From Streptomyces sp. ADI95-17 (lineage in GTDB: Bacteria; Actinomycetota; Actinomycetes; Streptomycetales; Streptomycetaceae), in contig NZ_ML123044.1 in NCBI RefSeq assembly GCF_003846175.1, positions 1,647,427 through 1,711,426 of the forward strand: a stretch of DNA of 64,000 nucleotides. The letters run 5' to 3'. Numbering within the stretch: position 1 is the stretch's first letter; every line of letters begins with the position of its first letter. The notes below the pieces were generated by a model, which was not told where the DNA came from, did not search any database, and worked only from the letters and a program-made list of their open reading frames with translations. A program made the position numbers and the translations under genes. This document shows positions 16,911-24,510 of this stretch, in pieces.

Positions 16911-17324
16911 GTGACCCACACTGCGCGCCGCATCGGCCGATCCCTCGCCTTCGTCCTGCCCGTCGTGATGGTCCTCTCCGGGACCCTCGCCGTCACCAGC
17001 GTGCCGTGGGCAGCGCACGGCTCCGAGCCGCAGGTGCTGACCGCTTCGGCCCACGACATCTCCAAGCGTGCCAAGACGCGCACCCCGCAGGACGCCCTCC
17101 GCGACCGGCTGCTCCTGGAGCTCCGGGAGAAGGACCCGACGGTCGCGCTCACCGACCTCCAGCGCTCCGTCGAGGGCCGCCCCTCGCTCGCCCGGCACTG
17201 CATGTCGATCGCCAAAGCACTGGGCCGCGCCGCCGTCGAGAAGTACGGCCCCACCCACGCCCACCGCTTCTCGCGCCCCGTCTGCGACACGTCCTTCGCC
17301 TCGGGCGTCGCCCAGTTCAGCTGA
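16911..17324 (+). CDS. Small exported protein of unknown function
   Basis: 137 residues from GTG 16911 (VTHTARRIGRSLAFVLPVVM). A Sec-type signal or anchor (residues ~10-35) is followed by a mostly helical soluble part with two cysteines (ARHCMSIAKALGRAAVEKYG and SRPVCDTSF), which could form a disulfide outside the cell. No domain is recognised. It lies between msiK and the nucleotidyltransferase gene, 34 bp before the latter, and may share its transcript. Confidence 0.65.
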   Translation: MTHTARRIGRSLAFVLPVVMVLSGTLAVTSVPWAAHGSEPQVLTASAHDISKRAKTRTPQDALRDRLLLELREKDPTVALTDLQRSVEGRPSLARHCMSIAKALGRAAVEKYGPTHAHRFSRPVCDTSFASGVAQFS

Positions 17325-17358
17325 CCGACCGCTCCGGGCACCGCATATCGTGCCTGGC

Positions 17359-18066
17359 ATGCATACGTATCCGACGCAGGCCGTGGTCCTGGCAGGTGGC
17401 CAGGGGTCGCGGCTGCGCCCGTACACCGATGACCGCCCCAAGCCGATGGTCGAGATCCCGGGCACCGGGACGCCGATCATCGGCCATCAGCTTTCCTGGC
17501 TGGCCGCCGAAGGCGTGACCGACGCCGTGGTGTCGTGCGGTCATCTCGCCGAGGTGCTGCAGGAGTGGCTGGACTCGGCGGTGCTGCCGCTGCGCGTGAC
17601 GACCGTCGTGGAGTCCGAGCCGCTGGGCCGCGGCGGCGGGCTGAAGTACGCCGCCGCCCGGCTCCCCGACCCCGAACAGCCCTGGTACGCCACCAACGGC
17701 GACATCTGGACGCGCTTCTCCCTGCGCGAGATGGCCGCGTTCCACACCGAACGCGATGCGACCGCCACCCTGGCCCTGGCCCGTCCCCGCATCCCCTGGG
17801 GTGCCGTGGAGACCGACGCGTTCGGGCACATCACCGACTTCATCGAGTCGCCGCCGTCGCCGTATCTGATCAACGCCGGCGTGTACGTCTTCTCCCCGGA
17901 ATTCACGACGCTGCTGCCGGACCTGGGCGACCACGAGCGGACGACGTTCCCCCGGCTGGCCCGCGAGCGCAGGCTGGCCGGGTACCCGCTCCCGCACGGC
18001 GCCTACTGGCGGGCCATCGACACGGCGAAGGACCTCACCGAGGCCGCCAAGGAACTCGGGCAGTAG
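17359..18066 (+). CDS. Sugar-phosphate nucleotidyltransferase
   Basis: 235 residues from ATG 17359. The nucleotide-binding loop VVLAGGQGSRLRPYTDDRPK (G-x-G-x-R-x(n)-K) is complete. TNGDIW holds the metal-binding Asp, and LINAGVYVFSP closes the sugar site. It should form an NDP-sugar (GDP-mannose or dTDP-glucose type) plus pyrophosphate from an NTP and a sugar 1-phosphate. It lacks the C-terminal beta-helix of longer enzymes. The nucleotide and sugar are not readable from sequence. Confidence 0.85.
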   Translation: MHTYPTQAVVLAGGQGSRLRPYTDDRPKPMVEIPGTGTPIIGHQLSWLAAEGVTDAVVSCGHLAEVLQEWLDSAVLPLRVTTVVESEPLGRGGGLKYAAARLPDPEQPWYATNGDIWTRFSLREMAAFHTERDATATLALARPRIPWGAVETDAFGHITDFIESPPSPYLINAGVYVFSPEFTTLLPDLGDHERTTFPRLARERRLAGYPLPHGAYWRAIDTAKDLTEAAKELGQ

Positions 18067-18090
18067 CACCACGGCACCACGCTTCGCAGC

Positions 18091-18136
18091 GGAAGGGGCG
18101 GTCACCGGTACGGGGATACCGGTGACCGCCCCTTCC
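18091..18136. terminator. Strong bidirectional terminator
   Basis: A perfect 20-bp stem (18091-18110 with 18117-18136), starting GGAAGGGGCGGTCACCGGTA, closes a 6-nt loop between the convergent nucleotidyltransferase and DoxX genes. Confidence 0.92.
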
Positions 18137-18155
18137 GTCCCGTACGGCCGGCGGC

Positions 18156-19769
18156 TCAGCCGAGCAGGCCGCCGATGGGGTTCTGCCCGCCGCCCGACGT
18201 GCCGCCGGACGTACCGTCGCCGTCCGAGCCGCCGGTGGAGCCGCCGCCCGTGCCGGTGGAACCGGACGACGACGGGCCGGAGCTGCTGGACGGGGGCGGC
18301 TGCGGGGCCGTCTGCTGCGGGACCTGCCGCCCGGTGCCCTGGGTCTGGCTGGGCTGGCCGGCGCCGGCCGCCTGACCGGACTCGCGGACGGTGCCCGCGG
18401 CGGGCGTGGACGGCGCGGTGGACGGCGTCGTGGCGGCGCTGCTCCGGGACGGCACGGGGCGCTGCCCCTCCGGGGAGTGCGAGGCCCGGCCGCCGCGGGA
18501 CTCCTGCGGGAGCGGGGAGCCGGGGAGCTGGTTGGTCGGGTCGGTGTTCGGGCCGGGCACGGTGACCACCCCGGAGGACCGGACCGCGCCACCGAGCACC
18601 GCGCCCACCAGCAGGGTGAGACCGACGACGACGGAGGCGACCACGGCGCCCCGGCGCAGCACCCGGCGGCGCAGGTCCCAGATCGCCGAGCGCGGGCCGA
18701 GCCTGCGCCAGGCCTCGCCGGCGAGCCGTCCGTCGACGGAGTAGACGGGCGCGCCCGCGATGATCAGCGGGCTCCAGGCGGCGAGGTAGATGATGTCGGG
18801 CGCGTCGTAGGCGGCGACGGTGCGCCAGCTCACGGTGACCAGCAGGGCGGCGGACAGCAGCGCGCCGAACGAGGCGGCGACCCGCTGCCAGAGGCCGAGG
18901 ACGGTGAGGACGCCGACGACGACCTGGAGGAAGGCGACGGTGAGTCCGGCGCCGACGGGGTGGGAGAGCGCGAAGTCGCGCAGCGGCTCGGCCAGCGCCC
19001 AGGGGTGCAGCGAGTTCAGCCACTTGACCATGGAGCCGCGGTCGCCGCCGTCGAAGTAGACCGGGTCGCACAGCTTGCCCATGCCGGCGTAGATGGAGAT
19101 GAAGCCGAGGAAGACGCGCAGCGGGAGCAGCACGACGCCGAGGTTCATCCGGCGGCCGGGGTAGTACGCGTGCCGGACCGAGTCGGTGCTCTGGCGCCCG
19201 CTCCGGGCCTCGCTCTCCTCGTCGAACCCGTCCTCGTCGTCGTACGCCTCCGGTGCGTACGGCGCGCCGTAGTCGTCGAAGGCGCCGACCGCCCGGCGCA
19301 TGGGCGGCAGCAGCGGTCCGTTGCCGTAGTGGCCCGGCTGGTGGGGGGCGGTGACGACGGGGTTGGGCTGGGTCTCTTCGAGGAGGTCCATGAGCTGGGT
19401 GCCGCCCGTGCCGGGGCCGCCGTCGCGCTCCGGGGCCGCGTAGGGGTCGTACCCGGCCGGGGCCGGGCGGCCCGCGGTGGAGTTCCGCATGGCCTGGAGG
19501 AGCCCGGTGGCGCCGGGGTCGCCGGGGGCGGACCTGCCGCTCCACACGACGGGCGAGCGCCTGCCGCGGGCCGCTCCTGCTCCGCTCATGGCGGGGATCC
19601 TGGGCGCGCCGGCGGGGGCCGGACCGCGCAGCCGCGGGCGCTGGCCCGGTGCGAGCTGCACCCGGAAGCTGGCGTGGTTGACGATGACCTGCGCAGGGTC
19701 GCAGTCCACCTTGGTCATGCTCAGGGGGGGTTGTTCGTCGAACCGAGGCGTTCTGGTGTCCACACTCAT
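18156..19769 (-). CDS. DoxX-family membrane protein with disordered ends
   Basis: 537 residues. A cytoplasmic acidic N-terminal half (to about 205) precedes a DoxX domain with four membrane helices. The domain contains LRVFLGFISIYAGMGKLCDP, FLQVVVGVLTVLGLW and IIYLAAWSPLIIAG. One further membrane span (VVASVVVGLTLLVGAVLGGA) leads to a Pro/Ser/Thr/Gly-rich C-terminal tail ending in a GGxxG-rich stretch. DoxX proteins are linked to thiol and redox complexes in actinobacteria. Streptomyces proteins of this length are common at this locus. The rlmB gene lies upstream on the same strand, separated by a terminator. Confidence 0.8.
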   Translation of the reverse strand: MSVDTRTPRFDEQPPLSMTKVDCDPAQVIVNHASFRVQLAPGQRPRLRGPAPAGAPRIPAMSGAGAARGRRSPVVWSGRSAPGDPGATGLLQAMRNSTAGRPAPAGYDPYAAPERDGGPGTGGTQLMDLLEETQPNPVVTAPHQPGHYGNGPLLPPMRRAVGAFDDYGAPYAPEAYDDEDGFDEESEARSGRQSTDSVRHAYYPGRRMNLGVVLLPLRVFLGFISIYAGMGKLCDPVYFDGGDRGSMVKWLNSLHPWALAEPLRDFALSHPVGAGLTVAFLQVVVGVLTVLGLWQRVAASFGALLSAALLVTVSWRTVAAYDAPDIIYLAAWSPLIIAGAPVYSVDGRLAGEAWRRLGPRSAIWDLRRRVLRRGAVVASVVVGLTLLVGAVLGGAVRSSGVVTVPGPNTDPTNQLPGSPLPQESRGGRASHSPEGQRPVPSRSSAATTPSTAPSTPAAGTVRESGQAAGAGQPSQTQGTGRQVPQQTAPQPPPSSSSGPSSSGSTGTGGGSTGGSDGDGTSGGTSGGGQNPIGGLLG

Positions 19770-19801
19770 CTAACCGAGTGATCTGTGTTTAGGACACTGC
19801 C

Positions 19802-19833
19802 TTGACGGGCCCGATGTGTCCGAGGCCCGTCAA
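19802..19833 (-). terminator. Terminator after rlmB
   Basis: TTGACGGGCC (19802-19811) pairs with GGCCCGTCAA (19824-19833). It lies between the rlmB stop (19887) and the DoxX start (19769), so it should end the cysS-rlmB transcript. Confidence 0.75.
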
Positions 19834-19886
19834 TGGGGTCCGGCGGGGGGAGGCTCCACTCGGCCGCCCCCCGGCCGGGTGGACTT

Positions 19887-20843
19887 TCAGGCCCGGCGCC
19901 GCGCGACCTCGTACAGCACGATCCCGGCCGCGACACCCGCGTTCAGCGACTCCGCGCCGCCCGGCATCGAGATGCGGACCCGGTAGTCGCAGGTCTCGCC
20001 GACCAGGCGGCCGAGGCCCTTGCCCTCGCTGCCGATGACGATGACGACGGGCCCGGCGAGCTCCGCCAGGTCCTCGACGGTGTGCTCGCCGTCGGCGGCC
20101 AGGCCGACGACCGTGAGACCGGCCTTCTGGTAGCCCTCCAGCGCCCGGGTCAGGTTGGTCACCCGGGAGACCGGCGTACGGGCCGCCGTACCGGCCGAGG
20201 ACTTCCAGGCGCCCGCCGTCATCCCGGCCGCACGCCGCTCGGGCACGACCACGCCGTGGCCGCCGAACGCGGAGACGGACCGGACGATCGCACCCAGGTT
20301 GCGCGGGTCGGTGACGCCGTCGAGGGCCACGATCAGCGGGTCCTCGCCGTTGTCGTACGCGGCGGCGGTGAGGTCCTCGGGGTGCGCGTACTCGTACGGC
20401 GGGACCTGGAGGACGAGGCCCTGGTGGTTCAGGCCGTTCGTCATCCGGTCCAGCTCGGGGCGCGGGGCCTCCATCAGGTTGATGTTGCCGCGCGCGCCGG
20501 CGAGCTGGAGCGCCTCGCGGACCCGCTCGTCGTTGTCGATGTACTGCTGGACGTACAGGGTCGTCGCCGGGACGCCGTCGCGCAGGGCCTCGTAGACCGG
20601 GTTGCGGCCGACGACCATCTCGGACGTGCCCTTGACGCCGCCGCGCCGGGGGGCGGGGCGGCGGTTGGCGGCCTGCTTGGCCTTGGCGGTCGCGATGCGG
20701 TTCTTCTTGTGCTTCTTGCGGGCCTCGGCGGGCGGCGTCGGTCCCTTGCCTTCGAGGCCACGGCGTCGCTGCCCGCCGCTGCCGACCTGCATGCCCTTCT
20801 TGTTGGACGTGCGGCGGTTCCTGCGCTGGCTGTTCCCGGCCAT
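19887..20843 (-). CDS. rlmB: 23S rRNA (guanosine-2'-O-) methyltransferase RlmB
   Basis: 318 residues. A basic Lys/Arg-rich N-terminal extension (~1-75), typical of actinobacterial members, is followed by the SpoU substrate-binding domain ([15 protein letters not shown]). The trefoil-knot methylase has its three motifs: [22 protein letters not shown] and [20 protein letters not shown]. It uses S-adenosylmethionine to methylate the ribose of a guanosine in 23S rRNA. It follows cysS by 83 bp, the usual Streptomyces order, and ends before a hairpin. Confidence 0.9.
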   Translation of the reverse strand: MAGNSQRRNRRTSNKKGMQVGSGGQRRRGLEGKGPTPPAEARKKHKKNRIATAKAKQAANRRPAPRRGGVKGTSEMVVGRNPVYEALRDGVPATTLYVQQYIDNDERVREALQLAGARGNINLMEAPRPELDRMTNGLNHQGLVLQVPPYEYAHPEDLTAAAYDNGEDPLIVALDGVTDPRNLGAIVRSVSAFGGHGVVVPERRAAGMTAGAWKSSAGTAARTPVSRVTNLTRALEGYQKAGLTVVGLAADGEHTVEDLAELAGPVVIVIGSEGKGLGRLVGETCDYRVRISMPGGAESLNAGVAAGIVLYEVARRRA

Positions 20844-20926
20844 GACCTACCTGTTTCGTTGCTTCTCAGACATGCGTACGTAAGTGAAGTGTGCCGCCCG
20901 GAACGCCGGGCGGCACACGGTGGGGA

Positions 20927-22330
20927 CTACTGGCGGGGGCCGAGTGTCCACCGCGGTCCGGTGGGGCTGTCCTCGATGACGAGTCCGGACTGGTTGAGCT
21001 GGTCGCGGATGGCGTCGGCGGCGGGCCAGTCCTTGCGCTCGCGGGCCGACTGGCGCTGGTCGAGGACGAGGCGTACGAGCGTGTCGACGACCCCGTGCAG
21101 ATCGTCGCCGCGGTCGCTCTCGCCCGCCCAGTGCTCGTCGAGCGGGTCGAGGCCGAGGACGCCGAGCATCGCGCGGACCTCGGCGAGCCGGGCGACGGCG
21201 GCTTCCTTGTCGTCGGCGGCCAGTGCGGAATTGCCCTGGCGGACCGTGGTGTGGACGATCGCGAGCGCCTGCGGGACGCCCAGGTCGTCGTCCATCGCCT
21301 CGGCGAAGGCCGGCGGCACCTCGGTGGCGGGCTCGACCGTCTCGCCCGCCTTCTCGGTGACGCGCTGGACGAAGCCCTCGATCCGCGCGAACGCCGACTC
21401 GGCCTCGCGCAGGGCCTCCTCGCTGTACTCGATCATCGACCGGTAGTGCGGGGTGCCGAGGTAGTAGCGCAGCACGATCGGACGCCACGCCTTGACCATC
21501 TCGCTGACCAGCACCGAGTTGCCCAGCGACTTCGACATCTTCTCGCCGGACATGGTGACCCAGCCGTTGTGCACCCAGTACTTCGCGAACTCGTCGCCGT
21601 ACGCCTTGGCCTGGGCGATCTCGTTCTCGTGGTGCGGGAAGATCAGGTCGATGCCGCCGCCGTGGATGTCGAAGGCGGTGCCGAGGTACTTGTGCGCCAT
21701 GGCGGAGCACTCCAGGTGCCAGCCGGGGCGGCCGCGGCCCCACGGGGTCTCCCAGCTGGGCTCGCCCGGCTTGGTCGCCTTCCACATCGCGAAGTCGCGC
21801 TGGTCGCGCTTGCCGGTCTCGCCGTCGCCGGACGGCTGGCGCAGATCGTCCAGGTCCTGGTTGGAGAGCTCCAGGTAGCCGGGGAACGAGCGCACGTCGA
21901 AGTAGACGTTGCCGTCGGCCGCGTAGGCGTGACCGCGTTCGATCAGGCCCCGCATCATCTCGATCATCTCGGGGACGTGGCCGGTGGCGCGGGGCTCGTA
22001 GGTGACCGGGAGGCAGCCGAGCGCGTCGTAGCCGGCGTTGAACGCCCGCTCGTTCTCGTAGCCGATGGCCCACCACGGGCGGCCCTGCTCCGCCGACTTC
22101 GCGATGATCTTGTCGTCGATGTCGGTGACGTTCCGGACGAAGGTGACGTCGTAGCCGCGGTACGCGAACCAGCGGCGCATGATGTCGAAGTTCAGCCCGG
22201 ACCGGATGTGCCCGATGTGCGGGGCGGCCTGGACGGTCGCGCCACAGAGGTAGATCGAGACACAGCCCGCTGTGAGCGGTACGAAGTCACGGATCTGCCG
22301 GGCGCTGGTGTCGTACAGGCGAATAGTCAC
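20927..22330 (-). CDS. cysS: Cysteinyl-tRNA synthetase
   Basis: 467 residues. The HIGH motif is PHIGHIRSGLNFD, next to the zinc ligand Cys in LCGATVQ. Further zinc ligands lie in WHLECSAMA and FPHHENE, and the KMSKS motif is GEKMSKSLGNS. The C-terminal DALR domain is present. It charges tRNA-Cys with cysteine using ATP and is essential. Start is GTG/ATG-proximal at MTIRLYDTSARQIRDF. It is the first gene of the cysS-rlmB pair. Confidence 0.95.
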   Translation of the reverse strand: MTIRLYDTSARQIRDFVPLTAGCVSIYLCGATVQAAPHIGHIRSGLNFDIMRRWFAYRGYDVTFVRNVTDIDDKIIAKSAEQGRPWWAIGYENERAFNAGYDALGCLPVTYEPRATGHVPEMIEMMRGLIERGHAYAADGNVYFDVRSFPGYLELSNQDLDDLRQPSGDGETGKRDQRDFAMWKATKPGEPSWETPWGRGRPGWHLECSAMAHKYLGTAFDIHGGGIDLIFPHHENEIAQAKAYGDEFAKYWVHNGWVTMSGEKMSKSLGNSVLVSEMVKAWRPIVLRYYLGTPHYRSMIEYSEEALREAESAFARIEGFVQRVTEKAGETVEPATEVPPAFAEAMDDDLGVPQALAIVHTTVRQGNSALAADDKEAAVARLAEVRAMLGVLGLDPLDEHWAGESDRGDDLHGVVDTLVRLVLDQRQSARERKDWPAADAIRDQLNQSGLVIEDSPTGPRWTLGPRQ

Positions 22331-22359
22331 GCCTCAAGGGTAGTGGGCGCGCACCAGTG

Positions 22360-22386
22360 CCCCGCGACCCCTTGGGGATCGCGGGG
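22360..22386 (-). terminator. Terminator of the ABC/MFS/PPOX operon
   Basis: CCCCGCGACCCC pairs with GGGG(A)TCGCGGGG across TT, with one bulged base. It lies 61 bp past the PPOX stop on the minus strand, upstream of cysS. Confidence 0.8.
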
Positions 22387-22447
22387 ACAACTTTGTTACA
22401 GCGGGTCGCTTCCGCCTGCGTCGAGGGGTCCTCCGAGGGGGTGTTTT

Positions 22448-22849
22448 TCAGACGCGTCCGACGACCTTGCGCGGGGTGATCCGGACGACCACCCGCTCGG
22501 CGTCGTCGAGGGAGGGGTTGAACTCCGCGAACTTCTTGCCGGTGTACTTCACGGACAGCTCGTCCATGAGCTCGTCGCCGCCCTCGGTGGTCAGGGTGGC
22601 GGTGCCGCGGATCTCGGCGTACGTGTACGGGGCGTCGAAGGGCTGCACGACCACGGAGACCCGCGGGTCACGGCGCAGGTTCTGCTCCTTGCGGCGGCCG
22701 ACCGACGTCGAGACGAGCAGGTCGTCGCCGTCGCGCTTCACCCAGACCGGGGAGACCTGGGGGCTGCCGTCGGGCTGGACGGTGGCGACGGTGACGAAGA
22801 CGGGGCTGTCGAGAAGCGCCTTGAGTTCTGCGGGGAGTGCGGCGGGCAT
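22448..22849 (-). CDS. PPOX-class F420/FMN-binding protein
   Basis: 133 residues with the split-barrel flavin fold: VFVTVATVQPDGSPQVSPVW (strands 1-2), a basic phosphate site SVGRRKEQNLRRDPRVSV and EIRGTATLTTEGGDEL. It belongs to the actinobacterial F420-dependent PPOX group (TIGR03618-like). Members reduce or bind flavin-type cofactors, with substrates mostly unknown. It is 33 bp downstream of the MFS gene on the same strand and is probably the last gene of the importer operon; whether it works with the transporter is unclear. Confidence 0.85.
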   Translation of the reverse strand: MPAALPAELKALLDSPVFVTVATVQPDGSPQVSPVWVKRDGDDLLVSTSVGRRKEQNLRRDPRVSVVVQPFDAPYTYAEIRGTATLTTEGGDELMDELSVKYTGKKFAEFNPSLDDAERVVVRITPRKVVGRV

Positions 22850-22882
22850 GGCGTACGTCCTCCAGTGGGTTCGGTGGTGCCT

Positions 22883-24136
22883 CTACGTATCCCCAACCCC
22901 GGCCCGGCGCTCCCGCTTCCCGTTCCCGCCCACCGGAAGGGTGAGGGCGAGCGCGGCACCCGCCAGCGGCACGGCGGCGAGCACCGCCCACCGGACCGGT
23001 CCGGGTGCCTGGAGCAGCGCCCCGGTGGCGGCGCTGCCGCCGAGCACGGCCAGCCCGGAGACGGAGGAGAGCGCCCCGGTGGCGAGCCCGAGCCGCCGGT
23101 CGTCGACGAGATCCGGTACGAGCCCGCGCGCGGCCGGGACCAGCAGCATCTGCCCGAGGGTCAGCAGAACTACGAGGGTGGCGCCGGGCAGCAGTCCGGC
23201 GGGGCCGCCGGGGGTGAGCGGTACGGCGGCGAACCCGGCGGCGACGATCCCGAGGCCGGTGACGAGCGCGGTGCGCGGGGCGACGCGGCGGGCGGCCCAG
23301 CGGGTCAGGGGCAGTTGGGCGCAGACCACGAGGAGCGAGGAGAGCGCGAACAGCCAGCCGAGCGCGGCCTGCCCGCCGGTGGCCTCCGCCACCTCGGCCG
23401 GCAACGAGAGGTAGAGCTGGTTGTACGCGATCAGGTAGCTGCTGTACGCGAGGCAGAGCAGGAGGAAGGGCCGGTTCCCGAACACCTCGCGAACGGAGCC
23501 GCGGGACTCGGCCGTCCGAGTGACGGGAGCCCGGCGCGGCATCAGCCGGGCGTGTCCGGCGAGGACCCCGACGAAGACCAGCGCACCGGCGAGGCAGGCC
23601 GCCCGGAATCCGGCACCGAGCAGCAGGAGCAGCGAGCCGAGCAGCGGCCCGATGAAGGCGCCGGCCTGCCCGGCGGCGGAGAACACGGCCAGCACCTGGG
23701 CACGCGGGGTCCCGGTGTCCTGCTCGTACCGGACGGACTCGCGGGCGGTCTCGGACTCCACGGCCGGCGAGAACAGCGCGGCGGCGAACCCGATGAGGAC
23801 CACCGCACCGATGACGCTCACGGTGGACCCGGCGAAGGCCAGCCACCCGAAGCCGGCGATCCGCAGGGCGCAGCCGACGAGGACGACGGGCCGGGGCCCG
23901 TACCGGTCGGTGAGGGCGCCGCCGACGACGAAGAGCCCCTGCTGGCTGAACGTACGCAGACCGAGCACGAGCCCGACGAGCCATCCGGCCATGCCGAGGC
24001 CGGTGCCGAGATGGGTCGCGAGGTAGGGCAGCACGGCGTAGAAGCCGATGTTGAAGGCGAACTGGGTGGCGGTGAGGAGCCGCAGGTAGGGCGTGGTCCT
24101 CGTCGCGGCCACGAGGGTGGGTGCGGCGGGGGTCAC
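22883..24136 (-). CDS. MFS transporter, probable exporter
   Basis: 417 residues with 12 predicted membrane helices. It has the MFS loop signature in GGALTDRYGPRPVVLVGCAL and a second-half repeat. The GTG at 24134-24136 is chosen because it overlaps the stop of the upstream small ORF (GTGA). It is a DHA1-like efflux carrier. Its position behind a peptide/opine-type ABC importer with a Zur-like site recalls the staphylopine exporter CntE, paired with the CntABCDF importer. The exported substrate is inferred, not shown. Confidence 0.8.
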   Translation of the reverse strand: MTPAAPTLVAATRTTPYLRLLTATQFAFNIGFYAVLPYLATHLGTGLGMAGWLVGLVLGLRTFSQQGLFVVGGALTDRYGPRPVVLVGCALRIAGFGWLAFAGSTVSVIGAVVLIGFAAALFSPAVESETARESVRYEQDTGTPRAQVLAVFSAAGQAGAFIGPLLGSLLLLLGAGFRAACLAGALVFVGVLAGHARLMPRRAPVTRTAESRGSVREVFGNRPFLLLCLAYSSYLIAYNQLYLSLPAEVAEATGGQAALGWLFALSSLLVVCAQLPLTRWAARRVAPRTALVTGLGIVAAGFAAVPLTPGGPAGLLPGATLVVLLTLGQMLLVPAARGLVPDLVDDRRLGLATGALSSVSGLAVLGGSAATGALLQAPGPVRWAVLAAVPLAGAALALTLPVGGNGKRERRAGVGDT

Positions 24137-24510
24137 GGGGTCACCCCGCCGACGGGTTTCGGCGGGGTGGTCCGGGGCCCCTCCGGGGCGTCTCCTCGAA
24201 CGACGAACGTTCCGCGGGTACGCGGGAGAACCCGGGTATCCGTTCGTCGTCCTGCGGGGACTCCCCTGCACGGCCCCGGACCGGGCCGTCGTGCGTCCTC
24301 GGGCGTGCGGGAGTGGCGGTGGGGCCGTGCCCGGAGGGGGCCCGTCCCGGTACGCGATTCCGTCTCGGTGCGCCCGTTCGTGCCCGTGCCGGGACGCGGT
24401 CCGGTCTCGGTACGCCCGTTCGTGCCCGTGCCGGGACGCGGTCCGGTCTCGGTACGCCCGTTCGAGGCCGTCCTGGTACGCCTGTCCGCCGTACTGGTAC
24501 GCCCGTTCAT
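24133..24510 (-). CDS. Repeat-rich ORF wedged between permease and MFS genes
   Basis: This 125-residue frame starts at an ATG overlapping the permease stop (ATGA, 24507-24510). It ends at a TGA overlapping the MFS start (GTGA, 24133-24136). The first half is three NGRTET(G/E)-type repeats with PRPGTGT, coded by 42-bp DNA repeats. The rest is Arg/Pro-rich, with no fold recognised. Double 4-nt overlaps are the normal junctions of this operon, so the frame occupies a real gene slot. An ATPase gene is expected here for the importer; this could be its decayed or replaced remnant. Confidence 0.4.
   Translation of the reverse strand: MNGRTSTADRRTRTASNGRTETGPRPGTGTNGRTETGPRPGTGTNGRTETESRTGTGPLRARPHRHSRTPEDARRPGPGPCRGVPAGRRTDTRVLPRTRGTFVVRGDAPEGPRTTPPKPVGGVTP
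24366..24465 (-). repeat. 42-bp tandem repeats (about 2.4 copies)
   Basis: The unit beginning CGGTACGCCCGTTCGTGCCC repeats with period exactly 42 from 24366, 24408 and 24450. Because 42 is divisible by three it encodes a 14-residue repeat with TNGRTET and GPRPGTG. Confidence 0.85.
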
